Origin: CALDUY01 sp046350255
GTDB taxonomy: Bacteria; Planctomycetota; Planctomycetia; Gemmatales; Gemmataceae
Direction of reading: 5' to 3'
Length of the DNA: 64,000 nt
Assembly (NCBI GenBank): GCA_046350255.1
Contig: JAXMAV010000017.1
Coordinates: 124,001-188,000, forward strand
Shown here: positions 17,536-25,373 of the stretch, piece after piece
Position numbering within the stretch: the stretch's first letter is position 1
Layout: each line of letters opens with the position of its first letter
Notes under the pieces: model-generated
Database searches by the model: none
What the model saw: only the letters and a program-made list of their open reading frames with translations
Told to the model about the DNA's origin: nothing
Made by a program: the position numbers and the translations under genes

Positions 17536-18306
17536 TCAGGGATCGGGATAGGCGAATGGATCCCGACTACTTTTCTGTGGTATGCCCGGCGACTGCTGCG
17601 GTGCAGTGGCTACCCGAGGAGAACTCGGGATGGATGGAGGGCGGTTCTCGATCTTCGCCAGTGCATGGCGGGCCACCTTCAATCCTGGGTCGAGCTGCAA
17701 CGCTTCGCGGTAGAGTCGCCTGGCCTCGTCGAACTTGCCTTGAGTGCCGAGGACGAAGGCGAGGTTGCAGCGAGCTTCGGCCGGCTTGACGGCCTGCTCA
17801 AACGCGGTGAGCGACTCCTGAATCTTGCCCTGCTGCCCCAGCGCCAGGCCGAGATTGGTCCAGCCTCGCTTGTGGTTGGGATCGGCTTCGACGGCCCGGC
17901 GCAGCGCCCGTTCGGCCTCGGGGAAGTTGCCGCGCTCGTACTGGTAATAGCCGAAGTCGTTCCACAGGCCAGCATCCTTGGGATGCGTCTTCAGGGCGTT
18001 CTCATACTCGGCGATGGCCTCCTGATCGCGACCAGCGCGAGCGAGGAGGCGAGCGAGCCGCGGGCTAACGTCCAGGCCGGGATTGACCTGCCGCGCCATG
18101 GAGAGCTGATAAATGGCCTCAGAGTAGTGGCCGCGAGCCACCATCTGATCGGACACCGCGACGGAAAGGTCGGCGGTCTTGTCGGGAGGTAGCGTGACCT
18201 GTTCACGCGGGATGTTGCCGAGCGGTTGCTTGTCCAGCAGCAGACAGCCTGGCTGCAGGAGGACGAGCCCCAGGAGAAGGAACAATCCAGCGCGTGTATG
18301 GGTCAT
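17536..18306 (-). CDS. TPR lipoprotein, TadD-like
   Basis: This protein has 256 residues from ATG at 18306. The lipoprotein signal ends in LLQPGC (lipobox). At least four TPR-type helix pairs follow, for example YSEAIYQLSMARQVNPGLD, DQEAIAEYENALKTHPKD and FPEAERALRRAVEADPNHK. TadD in other Tad loci is a TPR lipoprotein needed for secretin stability, and this gene is last in the leftward secretin operon, so the same role is likely. The Pro/Ser-rich C-terminus ends DPFAYPDP. The open frame continues upstream but that part overlaps the next gene and has no start signal. Confidence 0.82.
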   Translation of the reverse strand: MTHTRAGLFLLLGLVLLQPGCLLLDKQPLGNIPREQVTLPPDKTADLSVAVSDQMVARGHYSEAIYQLSMARQVNPGLDVSPRLARLLARAGRDQEAIAEYENALKTHPKDAGLWNDFGYYQYERGNFPEAERALRRAVEADPNHKRGWTNLGLALGQQGKIQESLTAFEQAVKPAEARCNLAFVLGTQGKFDEARRLYREALQLDPGLKVARHALAKIENRPPSIPSSPRVATAPQQSPGIPQKSSRDPFAYPDP

Positions 18307-18350
18307 GGACGAGGACTCCTCAGACAGGTAGTCGAAGCAGGAGGTAGAAC

Positions 18351-19082
18351 TCAATAACCCAGGCCGCGGAAGCCGCCGCCGTAACCGGCACCGCCCCAGC
18401 CGCCACCCCAGCCACCCCAACCACCACCCCAACCGCCGAAGCCGCCCATGCCGCCCATTCCGAAGCCACCCATACCGAAGCCGCCCATACCGCCCATGCC
18501 GAAGCCGCCCATGCCGAAGCGGCCCATACCGAAGCCGCCCATGCCGCCGAAGCCGCCCATGCCGCCCATACCGAAGCCACCCATGCCACCGCCTCCCCAG
18601 AAACGGGAGGTGATGAACAGCGGGTAGAGCATGACGGCCTCGTCGCCGTAGAGGCCCTCGGCCGCGGGCGGCCCGACAACGACGCGGTTCTGAGCATCGC
18701 CGATGCCGGCCTGCAGCAAGGCGTTGACGAGGAAGTCGCGGCGAGCCTTGTTGACCTCGTCCTCGGGATGGATCTGGACGATGATCTGGTAGTTGGTCTG
18801 AGGCAAGCGGCGCAGCATGCGGACGAGGTGGAACCGTCCATAGGGGCCCAGCTGGTTGGAGTCGCCGCGCCATTCGTTTTCGTAGACGACGAAGGCATCC
18901 TGCCCGGCCTTATCGACCTGGGCCTGGAAGATACGATGGGTGGCGGCACCTAGATCCTCCGGCACAGTGGCCGGTCGGATGCCGTGCGCCTCCACGGAAC
19001 TTGCTTGCAGGATGGCCGCCACCGTGGCCACGGTTAGCGGTCGAACTGCCCTCCGCAGCCAGGTTAGCTTCTGCTCAGTCAT
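18351..19082 (-). CDS. Secreted protein with Gly-Met-Gly-Gly-Phe repeat tail
   Basis: This protein has 243 residues from ATG at 19082 (AGGAG upstream). A signal peptide ends near VEAHG. A compact domain of about 130 residues follows, with YGRFHLVRMLRRLPQTNYQI and PEDEVNKARRDFLVNALLQA. I do not recognise this domain; it has an alternating beta/helix pattern. The last 70 residues are almost only Gly, Met, Phe and Trp, in repeats such as GMGGFGM and GGWGG. It lies between the secretin and the TPR lipoprotein genes with 44- and 110-base gaps, so it is probably part of the pilus secretion complex or a surface protein using it. Confidence 0.75.
   Translation of the reverse strand: MTEQKLTWLRRAVRPLTVATVAAILQASSVEAHGIRPATVPEDLGAATHRIFQAQVDKAGQDAFVVYENEWRGDSNQLGPYGRFHLVRMLRRLPQTNYQIIVQIHPEDEVNKARRDFLVNALLQAGIGDAQNRVVVGPPAAEGLYGDEAVMLYPLFITSRFWGGGGMGGFGMGGMGGFGGMGGFGMGRFGMGGFGMGGMGGFGMGGFGMGGMGGFGGWGGGWGGWGGGWGGAGYGGGFRGLGY
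18434..18592 (-). repeat. In-frame tandem repeat coding the GMGGF tail
   Basis: Units of 9-15 bases, mainly combinations of CCGAAGCCG, CCCATG and CCGCCCATA on the plus strand, encode the Gly-Met-Gly-Gly-Phe tail. Such sequence is prone to length change by slippage. Confidence 0.8.
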
Positions 19083-19192
19083 CCTTCCTGCTCCTGTCTT
19101 GCTGGACGATCCGGCCAAGCCGGGGATGGATCGCGGATTGAGATCGTGGAGGGGAGCCCAGCCCTGGGCAGGCTCCCCGAAAGCTCAGCGGG

Positions 19193-21403
19193 TCATCGCA
19201 TCGGGTTGACCAGCTGTGCCGGTGGCACTTCGGTCGAGGGCAGCGTGGTGCTGCGGGGCGTCTCGAGAGCAGCCGGGCTGTTGGCCGGGCGGTTCACGGG
19301 AGGCGGCGGCAGCAGGCCCGGCAGCGGAGCCGGTGCGTTGTTCAGCGTGGGAGGCGGCAAGCGTCCCGGGACCGGCGGCAGGTTGCTGTTGGGAGGAAGC
19401 TCGGGCAGCATCGGCCGGTTGGCCTCCGAGGCGTCGGGCGGCAGGTCCAGGGACGGACCCGACGGGCCCACCAGCATCTGCTGCTCGAGAGCGCGAGCCT
19501 GCTTGCGGCGGCTATGATCGGTGCGAATCGGGCTGCGATAATCGACGCCAGTGTGGCTCTCGAGGCGACCCAGCAGGTAGAACTCCCAGTCGTTAGGTTC
19601 GATGACGTCCAGGCCGGGCAGTGGCGGCACCTCGTTGCATTCCAGCGGGTGGACCAGGCGCGGCGTGACCAGGATCACCAGTTCCTTCTCGTAGTTGCCC
19701 ACGCGGTCGAAGCCAGCGATGCGTCCCAGGATGGGGATGATCTCCAGGAAGGGGACCCGGGCAGAATCGGCGTCGAGCTTATTCTCGATGAGGCCGGCCA
19801 CCGCCAGGGTTTGTCCTTCACGAAGCTCGACCGTGGTGGAGAAGTTGCGGGTGACGAGGGTGGGAATCGAGGCACCCTCGATCTTCGTGTACGGGGCGTT
19901 CAGGTCGCGGTCGCTGATCTCGGCGTTGATGGTGAGCCGGACGCGGTCGCGATCGGTGATGAAGGGCGTGAAGGCCAGCTGGACACCGGTGGGGATGAAG
20001 TTCACCCCGCCGAGGTTGGCCATGGCGGTGCCGGTCACCACAGGTACCGGGAGCAGACCGCCGACCTGGAAGTTGGCCGTCTGGCCGTTGATGGCGACGA
20101 GGTTGGGCTCGGCCAGGTACCGGGAGTAGCCCATGTCTCGCATCGCCAGGCAGGCCAGCTGAATCTGACCATTATCGAGGGCGATGGGCAGGTTGGGCAA
20201 GCCGCCGACGCCAGTGAAGGCGAGGCCAGCCGCACCGAGGCCGCCGAAGTTGGCAAAGGCTCCACCGAGGCCAGCCCCCATGCCAGTATTGGCGAGGTTG
20301 CCGGTGGTGCCGCCGACGAACCAGGAGCCGCCCTGACGCATCCCACCGAAGTTGAGGCCGACACTGCGAGCGGCAGCACGGTTCACCTCGACCACCTGGA
20401 CCTGCAGCATGATCTGCTGCTCGCCAGGGACCCGCAGCAGGTTGATCACCTGGCGGTGGAAGGCCGGCGAGATGCGAGTCAGCGTGTTGATCGGATCGGC
20501 GGTGGCCGTACGGCTCAGATCGGGCGTGTCAGCCGTCTCGTGCAGCAGGTTGGCATTCACCATCCGCATGATCATGTTGGCGTCGGCGATGTCCTTGGCC
20601 TGGCCCGTGACAGCCAGCTTGTCACCCACGAGGACAAGGCGAACCTTGCTGTCGGGGAAGACGCGGTTGACTTCCTTTTCGAGGTTCTTGTAAGCCCGTT
20701 CGAGGCGGTTGCGAGCATCGGGGTCGGGCATGACCCGAACGAGGAAGCTCACGAGCTTGGACTTGTTTGGGTCGGCCTGGTCCTGGAACCAGACGTTGAG
20801 GACGGTGCTACCGACGCGGAGGCCTTGCAGCGAGAGTTCTCGCGTGCTGAGCAGCGCATAGTTGGCAACCGATTCGTCGCCGACCTGGACGCGGCGCGGC
20901 TGGCCGAGCAGGTCGAAGACCTGGAGCCGGCCGACGATCACCTCGAGAGTGTTATCGGGCCCGGCGACCTGTTTGACGTACTTGCTCGCCTCGGTGGTGA
21001 TTTTCGAGGGCTCGATGGGAATGGCCAACCGGCTCTCCGGGGAGGCTGGTTGCGCAGGCTCCACCACTGGTGGCACATTCACCGGAGGGTTACCCGGCTG
21101 CAGGTTATTCGCGGGGGCGTTGTTGCCGTCCCGACGAAACTGCTCGGGTGGAAGTTTGTTAGCAGGAGCCGCAGGATCGGCCCGGCGTGCAATGAGGTCA
21201 CGCGCCGACATCCGCGGCGCACCCAGCGCCGAGGCTCCAGTTCCCAGGCCAGGACCCTGGGCCGAGGAAACCGGAGTATCTACCAGGTAGGCGCTCAGGC
21301 AGAGAACCGCAACCAGACCGCTTGCGACGGCCAGGCGGATCGGATAGCCTGCCCTTCGGCTGGCTTTCCGAGGCTGCCTCTCTCTCCCCGTCCAGGTCCC
21401 CAT
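19193..21403 (-). CDS. cpaC: Tad pilus secretin CpaC/RcpA
   Basis: This protein has 736 residues from ATG at 21403 (GGGGAGG upstream). A signal/anchor helix (LAVASGLVAVLCLSAYLV) is followed by a Pro/Asn-rich stretch. A pilus-secretin N-terminal domain comes next (LQVFDLLGQPRRVQVGDESV and LRVGSTVLNVWFQD), then a BON-like segment (VRLVLVGDKLAVTGQAKDIA). The secretin beta-domain follows, with REGQTLAVAGLIENKLD and FLEIIPILGRIAGFDR, and ends near VILVTPRLVHPLE. A Pro-rich tail of about 140 residues follows. It forms the outer-membrane channel of the Flp pilus. The three-gene leftward operon (secretin, GMGGF protein, TPR lipoprotein) faces the main Tad operon. Confidence 0.92.
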   Translation of the reverse strand: MGTWTGRERQPRKASRRAGYPIRLAVASGLVAVLCLSAYLVDTPVSSAQGPGLGTGASALGAPRMSARDLIARRADPAAPANKLPPEQFRRDGNNAPANNLQPGNPPVNVPPVVEPAQPASPESRLAIPIEPSKITTEASKYVKQVAGPDNTLEVIVGRLQVFDLLGQPRRVQVGDESVANYALLSTRELSLQGLRVGSTVLNVWFQDQADPNKSKLVSFLVRVMPDPDARNRLERAYKNLEKEVNRVFPDSKVRLVLVGDKLAVTGQAKDIADANMIMRMVNANLLHETADTPDLSRTATADPINTLTRISPAFHRQVINLLRVPGEQQIMLQVQVVEVNRAAARSVGLNFGGMRQGGSWFVGGTTGNLANTGMGAGLGGAFANFGGLGAAGLAFTGVGGLPNLPIALDNGQIQLACLAMRDMGYSRYLAEPNLVAINGQTANFQVGGLLPVPVVTGTAMANLGGVNFIPTGVQLAFTPFITDRDRVRLTINAEISDRDLNAPYTKIEGASIPTLVTRNFSTTVELREGQTLAVAGLIENKLDADSARVPFLEIIPILGRIAGFDRVGNYEKELVILVTPRLVHPLECNEVPPLPGLDVIEPNDWEFYLLGRLESHTGVDYRSPIRTDHSRRKQARALEQQMLVGPSGPSLDLPPDASEANRPMLPELPPNSNLPPVPGRLPPPTLNNAPAPLPGLLPPPPVNRPANSPAALETPRSTTLPSTEVPPAQLVNPMR

Positions 21404-21773
21404 ACCTCGTCCTCCCCCTCTGGCGCATGTCTGGTTGACCCAGCATGGCAATGCGGTGCATCGGATCCAGGCCCGAGCCGGCCTGGAGTCTCACCGGCTG
21501 CTACTCCCCTCGGTTCGGCCTGACAGCACTCGACGTGTCTGGACAGATTCTCCTGGAACGGCTTGGCCGCACCATGAGACCCCCCTGCCCGAGATCGAGC
21601 ATCGAGCCCATCTGTATTCCTTGAGTGGGTGCCGCTAATAGTCCCTGAGCAAGGCAATGTCAAGAGAAGTTTCGCGAAGAGTCTTGCCTGCTCAAGGTTG
21701 GCACAGGCACTATAATCGGCAAAGTCCGCACTCGAGATTTGCTTTCTCTCCGATTTGCGAAGGAGCCGCGTCC
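21404..21773. other. Divergent regulatory region
   Basis: About 370 bases lie between the divergent secretin and glycosyltransferase genes. No gene is seen. A perfect TATAAT lies at 21712-21717 facing the glycosyltransferase, without a good -35. Degenerate 9-nt units (AATCGGCAA, AGTCCGCAC) overlap it at 21715-21732. Confidence 0.5.
21712..21717 (+). promoter_or_regulatory. Possible -10 element of the glycosyltransferase gene
   Basis: TATAAT lies 56 bases before the ATG at 21774. The best -35 candidate, TTGCCT at 21685, is 21 bases away, which is too far for a standard promoter. Confidence 0.35.
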
Positions 21774-23021
21774 ATGCATGTGATGTTTATCCATCCCAAC
21801 TTCCCGGCCCAGTTCGGGCTGCTCGCCCATCTGCTGTCCACACAGCTGGGCTGGACCTGCACCTTCGTCACGTCGGTGGACACTACACAACTGCAGCTTT
21901 CCTTCAACCACATCAACTACCGTCTCAAGGATGACGAACCCCAACCGAAGGTGTTTCATAATCCCGAATCGCTGGAGGGGTTGTTCGAGCACATGACGGC
22001 GATCTACCGGGGGCTGCGCGGCGTGCCGCAGATTCAGCCCGACCTGGTGGTGGGGCACATGTCCTACGGCACGATGCTCTACCTGCGGAACCTGTATCAC
22101 TGCCCGTTCGTGGGCTACTACGAACTGCTGCCGCCCGCTTTCTGGGGTTCGGGCATGGTGCTGCGCAAGGAGTTCGAGCCGCCCGAGGGCGTGCGGTTGT
22201 TCAACGCCAGCTACCACACCTTCACCCACCTGCATTTGCAGGCCTGCGATGCGGCCTACACGCCCACGGCCTACCAGACAACCACCTGCCCCATCGAGTG
22301 GCGCCACAAGCTGCGCGTGCTGCACGACGGCATCGATTGCCAGCTATTCCAGCCGCGCGGCAAGCCGGATAGCTTCAAGGGTCAGGCGATCGACAAGAAC
22401 ACGAAGTATGTTACCTACGTTTCTCGTTCGCTGGAGTCGGTTCGCGGTTTCGACATCTTCATGAAGATGGCCAGCAAGATCTGCGAGCGACGCAGTGACG
22501 TGCGCTTTCTCATCGTTGGGGCACCGCGCACTAACTATGGGCACGAGTTGTTCCACATCGGCAAGAAAACCTTCAAGGAGTGGGTGCTCGAGCAGGGCAA
22601 CTACCCGGCGGATCGATTTGTCTTCCTCGACCTGATTCCGCCTCAGGAAATCGCAAACCTCTTCAATATCAGCGACGTGCATGTGTCGCTGACAGTCCCC
22701 TACCCTGGGCAAACGTCGATTCTGCAGGCGATGGCCTCGGGCTGCCCGGTGGTGGCTTCAGACACGGAACCGGTGCGCGAGGTGGTGACCCACGGCAAGA
22801 CCGGCTTGCTGGCCGACTTCTACGACGTGGACGGCCTGGCCGAGCAGGTGTTGACGCTGCTGAACGACCGGTCGCGGGCCTCCACGCTGGGGACGGCGGC
22901 GCGGAAGCACATCGAGGAGCACTACGAACTACAGAAGTGCTTTGGCAAGCAGGTTCACTTCTTCCAGGAGTTCAGCAACCCGATGGCGGCCCGCGACACC
23001 GCCTTCGCTAGCCTGGGATAA
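21774..23021 (+). CDS. Glycosyltransferase family 4
   Basis: This protein has 415 residues from ATG at 21774 (AAGGAG nine bases upstream). The N-terminus MHVMFIHPNFPAQFG is typical of a GT4 subgroup. The donor-binding C-terminal half has YVSRSLESVRGFDIFMKM and QAMASGCPVVASDTEPVREV. In that signature the usual catalytic-site Glu of L-E-A-M-A is Gln, so donor handling may differ. No transmembrane helix is seen, so it is a cytoplasmic enzyme. It probably transfers sugar from a nucleotide donor to a surface polysaccharide or glycoprotein; the substrate cannot be told from sequence. It stands alone, with a strong terminator after it. Confidence 0.88.
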   Translation: MHVMFIHPNFPAQFGLLAHLLSTQLGWTCTFVTSVDTTQLQLSFNHINYRLKDDEPQPKVFHNPESLEGLFEHMTAIYRGLRGVPQIQPDLVVGHMSYGTMLYLRNLYHCPFVGYYELLPPAFWGSGMVLRKEFEPPEGVRLFNASYHTFTHLHLQACDAAYTPTAYQTTTCPIEWRHKLRVLHDGIDCQLFQPRGKPDSFKGQAIDKNTKYVTYVSRSLESVRGFDIFMKMASKICERRSDVRFLIVGAPRTNYGHELFHIGKKTFKEWVLEQGNYPADRFVFLDLIPPQEIANLFNISDVHVSLTVPYPGQTSILQAMASGCPVVASDTEPVREVVTHGKTGLLADFYDVDGLAEQVLTLLNDRSRASTLGTAARKHIEEHYELQKCFGKQVHFFQEFSNPMAARDTAFASLG

Positions 23022-23051
23022 GCCCACGGACCAACCGCGCGTTCACTCTGC

Positions 23052-23083
23052 GACCCCCTCGAACCGTCGTGTTCGAGGGGGTC
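23052..23083 (+). terminator. Terminator of the glycosyltransferase gene
   Basis: Perfect 13-bp stem GACCCCCTCGAAC / GTTCGAGGGGGTC with a 6-nt loop, followed by GTTCGTT, 30 bases after the stop. Confidence 0.85.
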
Positions 23084-23092
23084 GTTCGTTAC

Positions 23093-23182
23093 CATCAGAA
23101 CAAATCGTAGAATCGGGACAATCCGCAAACTTGTCAAAATAGGTAAAATCCGCTAGGTTAGTAGAACCGGTACATTCCCCCC
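23093..23182. repeat. Degenerate 9-nt tandem repeat array
   Basis: Successive 9-mers in one register include AAATCGTAG, AATCGGGAC, AATCCGCAA, AATAGGTAA, AATCCGCTA and AACCGGTAC, ending with ATTCCCCCC. The approximate consensus is AATCCGCAA. It lies between the glycosyltransferase terminator and the next gene and overlaps that gene's candidate promoter. Confidence 0.65.
23131..23159 (+). promoter_or_regulatory. Candidate promoter
   Basis: TTGTCA (23131-23136), a 17-base spacer and TAGGTT (23154-23159) lie 60 bases before the ATG at 23220. Confidence 0.4.
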
Positions 23183-23219
23183 AGCCATACCGGTGACAAC
23201 CTTCTCGAGGAAGCAACCC

Positions 23220-23843
23220 ATGAAGTTGCGCATGTTAGCGCTGCTCGCCCTGATGGCGGCGCTGGTGCCGGCCTGGGCGGATGGTCTGGTCGTTCAGGAC
23301 ACGCGCATCAATCGGATGCGGATTACCACGGTGACGCCGGAGGCCGGTGGGCCGCCGGCCGCCCCTCGGACCTCGGAGTATCGCCAGAACCGGATGCGGA
23401 TCACCACCATACTGGATGTGCCGGGGACGGTCCGCTCGCTGTTACCGCAGGATCGGCAGCTAGACCGCAGCCGGTTCGACAACCTACCGAAGCCGCGCAG
23501 CAATCCGCGGACTCCGGGTCGCATTCTGGAGGTTCCTCCGGCGCAGCCTCTGCCCCGCCCCAAGGCGGTGGACAAGGAGGAAGTGAACCTGGAGGTGCCC
23601 AACAAGCCCGTGGCCGACGATGGTTCGACCATGCGGGAAGAGACGCTGAAGGTGAAGGAGTGGAAGGGCGGCCGGCAGATTTTCGACAGTCTGAACCGAC
23701 GCTGGCACCTGATTCAGGGAACGCCGCACCGGGATACTCCGGTGGAGATGCGCGGCTGGCTCATGCAGGCGGAGGGAAGCCCGGTCTACTTCTTCTCGCG
23801 CACGGGTCGGATGTGGCGGATGACCTCAGTGCCTCCCATCTGA
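23220..23843 (+). CDS. Small secreted protein, unknown function
   Basis: This protein has 207 residues from ATG at 23220 (GAGGAAGC upstream). A clear signal peptide (MLALLALMAALVPAWA) is present. A short repeated motif follows, INRMRITTVTPEAG near residue 35 and QNRMRITTILDVPG near 60, then a Pro/Arg/Lys-rich middle. A C-terminal domain of about 60 residues contains WKGGRQIFDSLNRRWHLIQG and VYFFSRTGRMWRMTSVPP. I do not recognise a family. It precedes the solenoid gene array by about 100 bases and could be co-transcribed with the first member. Confidence 0.7.
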   Translation: MKLRMLALLALMAALVPAWADGLVVQDTRINRMRITTVTPEAGGPPAAPRTSEYRQNRMRITTILDVPGTVRSLLPQDRQLDRSRFDNLPKPRSNPRTPGRILEVPPAQPLPRPKAVDKEEVNLEVPNKPVADDGSTMREETLKVKEWKGGRQIFDSLNRRWHLIQGTPHRDTPVEMRGWLMQAEGSPVYFFSRTGRMWRMTSVPPI

Positions 23844-23940
23844 GGTTCTTCGCCAACCATGAATGATGCGCAGGGCCGTCCTCTCCCCCTTTTGTTGTGA
23901 CGGCCCTGCATCTGAGACTTTCCCCAGGAGAACCGGTGCG

Positions 23941-25011
23941 ATGAGCAATCCCGTCCAGCGATACCGCCCCCGGGTGGAGCGCCTCGAGGAGCGCGCGGTA
24001 CCGACGTTTTACTCCAACCAGATTGTCGCCGATGGGTCCGGGAACTTCACGGCGACCATCCTGACCAACCAGGCCACGTTGACCGTGTCGTACGACGGCG
24101 TGGCCGACACGCTGACCCTCCAGGATCCGAATTCGAGTCCGCTGGTGATTGCAGGGGTGACCGGGAACGTCAACCTGACCCTGTTCTCGTCGGCCAGCGC
24201 GAATTTCCTGGCCGACCTTCGCTTCCAGGGGACGTTCGCGGGCAATTACAACGTGACGGTGAACCAGGCGCGGGCGGCCTTCGACGCGGACGTCGATTTC
24301 GACACCCCCAGCGGGGCGGCCACTATCCTGGGCAACGTGCGCATTACTACCAACGCTGCTGGCGATTCAGACATCACTCCGATCACCAGCAGCCCAGTGC
24401 AGATCGTGGGCAACCTGAGCATCCACACCAACGCCGGGGGACCGACGGCGCGGAAGTCGCTCAACTTCGGCAACAACTGGACGGTCCGTGGGAGCCTGTG
24501 GGTGCCCAGCATCACCAACTTCGGCATGGCGGCCGGCAACACCGTGGACGGCAGCACCACCATCCGCACGCGGGCGGCCCGAGCCCTGGCGCAGAGCGTT
24601 ACCATCACAGCGGGCACCTCGCTGCACAGTTTAACGCTCAATCTGGGTGACGTGAGCGGCACCGGGACGAGCAGCGCTGCGCTGGGTGGGCTGGTGGAAA
24701 CCTTCACCACCATCACCATGGGGGCCAACACCGGCGGGCCAGCCACCAACAGCCTGACGCTGACCGGCTTCGTCTCGCTGGGGTCGTTTATTGCCATTAC
24801 TGGGAAGAACGGCAGCAAGGATGTGAACATTGCCAACGTAGCAGGTCCACTGGCCCGGCTCACCGTCGTGCTGGGCAACGCCACCGACAACCATGTGGAC
24901 TTCCTGGGTGCGAATCAGTTCCTTTTCACCACGCTGGTGGGAGGTCTGGGGGTGAACAAGGTGAGTGGAGTGATTCCCTCGCCAAACCGGGTCATTCGGT
25001 TTACTTTCTGA
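23941..25011 (+). CDS. Array member 1: LE-x-LE-E-R / beta-solenoid-like protein
   Basis: This protein has 356 residues from ATG at 23941 (AGGAG upstream). It starts basic (MSNPVQRYRPRVERLEERAV) with no hydrophobic signal core. N-terminal LE-[DE]-R motifs recur in planctomycete surface proteins such as the LEPR-XLL family and may be an export tag. The body is Gly/Asn/Thr-rich with rungs such as GNFTATILTN, GNYNVTVNQ and GNLSIHTNAG, suggesting a stacked beta-solenoid. The C-terminus is IPSPNRVIRFTF. It is the first of seven tandem paralogues; with member 2 it is more diverged than members 3-5. Confidence 0.8.
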   Translation: MSNPVQRYRPRVERLEERAVPTFYSNQIVADGSGNFTATILTNQATLTVSYDGVADTLTLQDPNSSPLVIAGVTGNVNLTLFSSASANFLADLRFQGTFAGNYNVTVNQARAAFDADVDFDTPSGAATILGNVRITTNAAGDSDITPITSSPVQIVGNLSIHTNAGGPTARKSLNFGNNWTVRGSLWVPSITNFGMAAGNTVDGSTTIRTRAARALAQSVTITAGTSLHSLTLNLGDVSGTGTSSAALGGLVETFTTITMGANTGGPATNSLTLTGFVSLGSFIAITGKNGSKDVNIANVAGPLARLTVVLGNATDNHVDFLGANQFLFTTLVGGLGVNKVSGVIPSPNRVIRFTF

Positions 25012-25031
25012 ACGGCGAATGTTTGCCGTTC
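25010..25031 (+). terminator. Weak hairpin after array member 1
   Basis: 7-bp stem GAACGGC / GCCGTTC with an 8-nt loop, overlapping the stop codon. There is no long T-run. Confidence 0.4.
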
Positions 25032-25373
25032 CGCGTTAGTGAACAGCCTCATACAATCCACGTTGCGAAACTAGTTTGGTTCGACCGTTCCACGGTGGGG
25101 GAACTCACATCTCTTCGACCCACCACCCGGCGGTTGCGGTAGTTTCGCCAGGGAAACCTTCTGTGACAGAGAGCAAGGCGGCTGTGACCGGGCAGTTAGC
25201 TGTCCGAACGGCCGTCCGAAGGTTGGGGAAAAGTAGCAGGTTACCCGTCGTCACCACAGGGGGCGACCGGGCTGTACCGTCAATTCAACCGTGCCAGGGA
25301 ACGGCTTTGTCAGCCAGCAGGCCGCGAGGCGGTTCCCTTCGTGATTACCATCACCCTTCGTAGGACCAGTGCC
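25012..25373. other. Spacer between array members 1 and 2
   Basis: About 360 bases without a convincing gene. Apart from the weak hairpin at its left end, no strong terminator or promoter stands out. It does not share the conserved hairpin block of the later spacers. Confidence 0.4.

Noticed and set aside
18434..18592. Direct repeats that could suggest a CRISPR array
   Set aside because: The repeats are contiguous, in frame and encode a Gly-Met-Gly-Gly-Phe tail; there are no spacers and no cas genes.
18307..18873. Longer N-terminus for the TPR lipoprotein
   Set aside because: The extension overlaps the GMGGF gene in another frame; the lipoprotein signal begins at the ATG at 18306.
19514..21523. 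Open frame of 669 codons antisense to the Tad secretin
   Set aside because: It is a shadow of the secretin gene; the translation is low-complexity and lacks recognisable features.
23093..23182. 9-nt repeats as a plasmid-type iteron origin
   Set aside because: No replication initiator gene or DnaA boxes are near, the units are degenerate, and similar arrays recur in many spacers.
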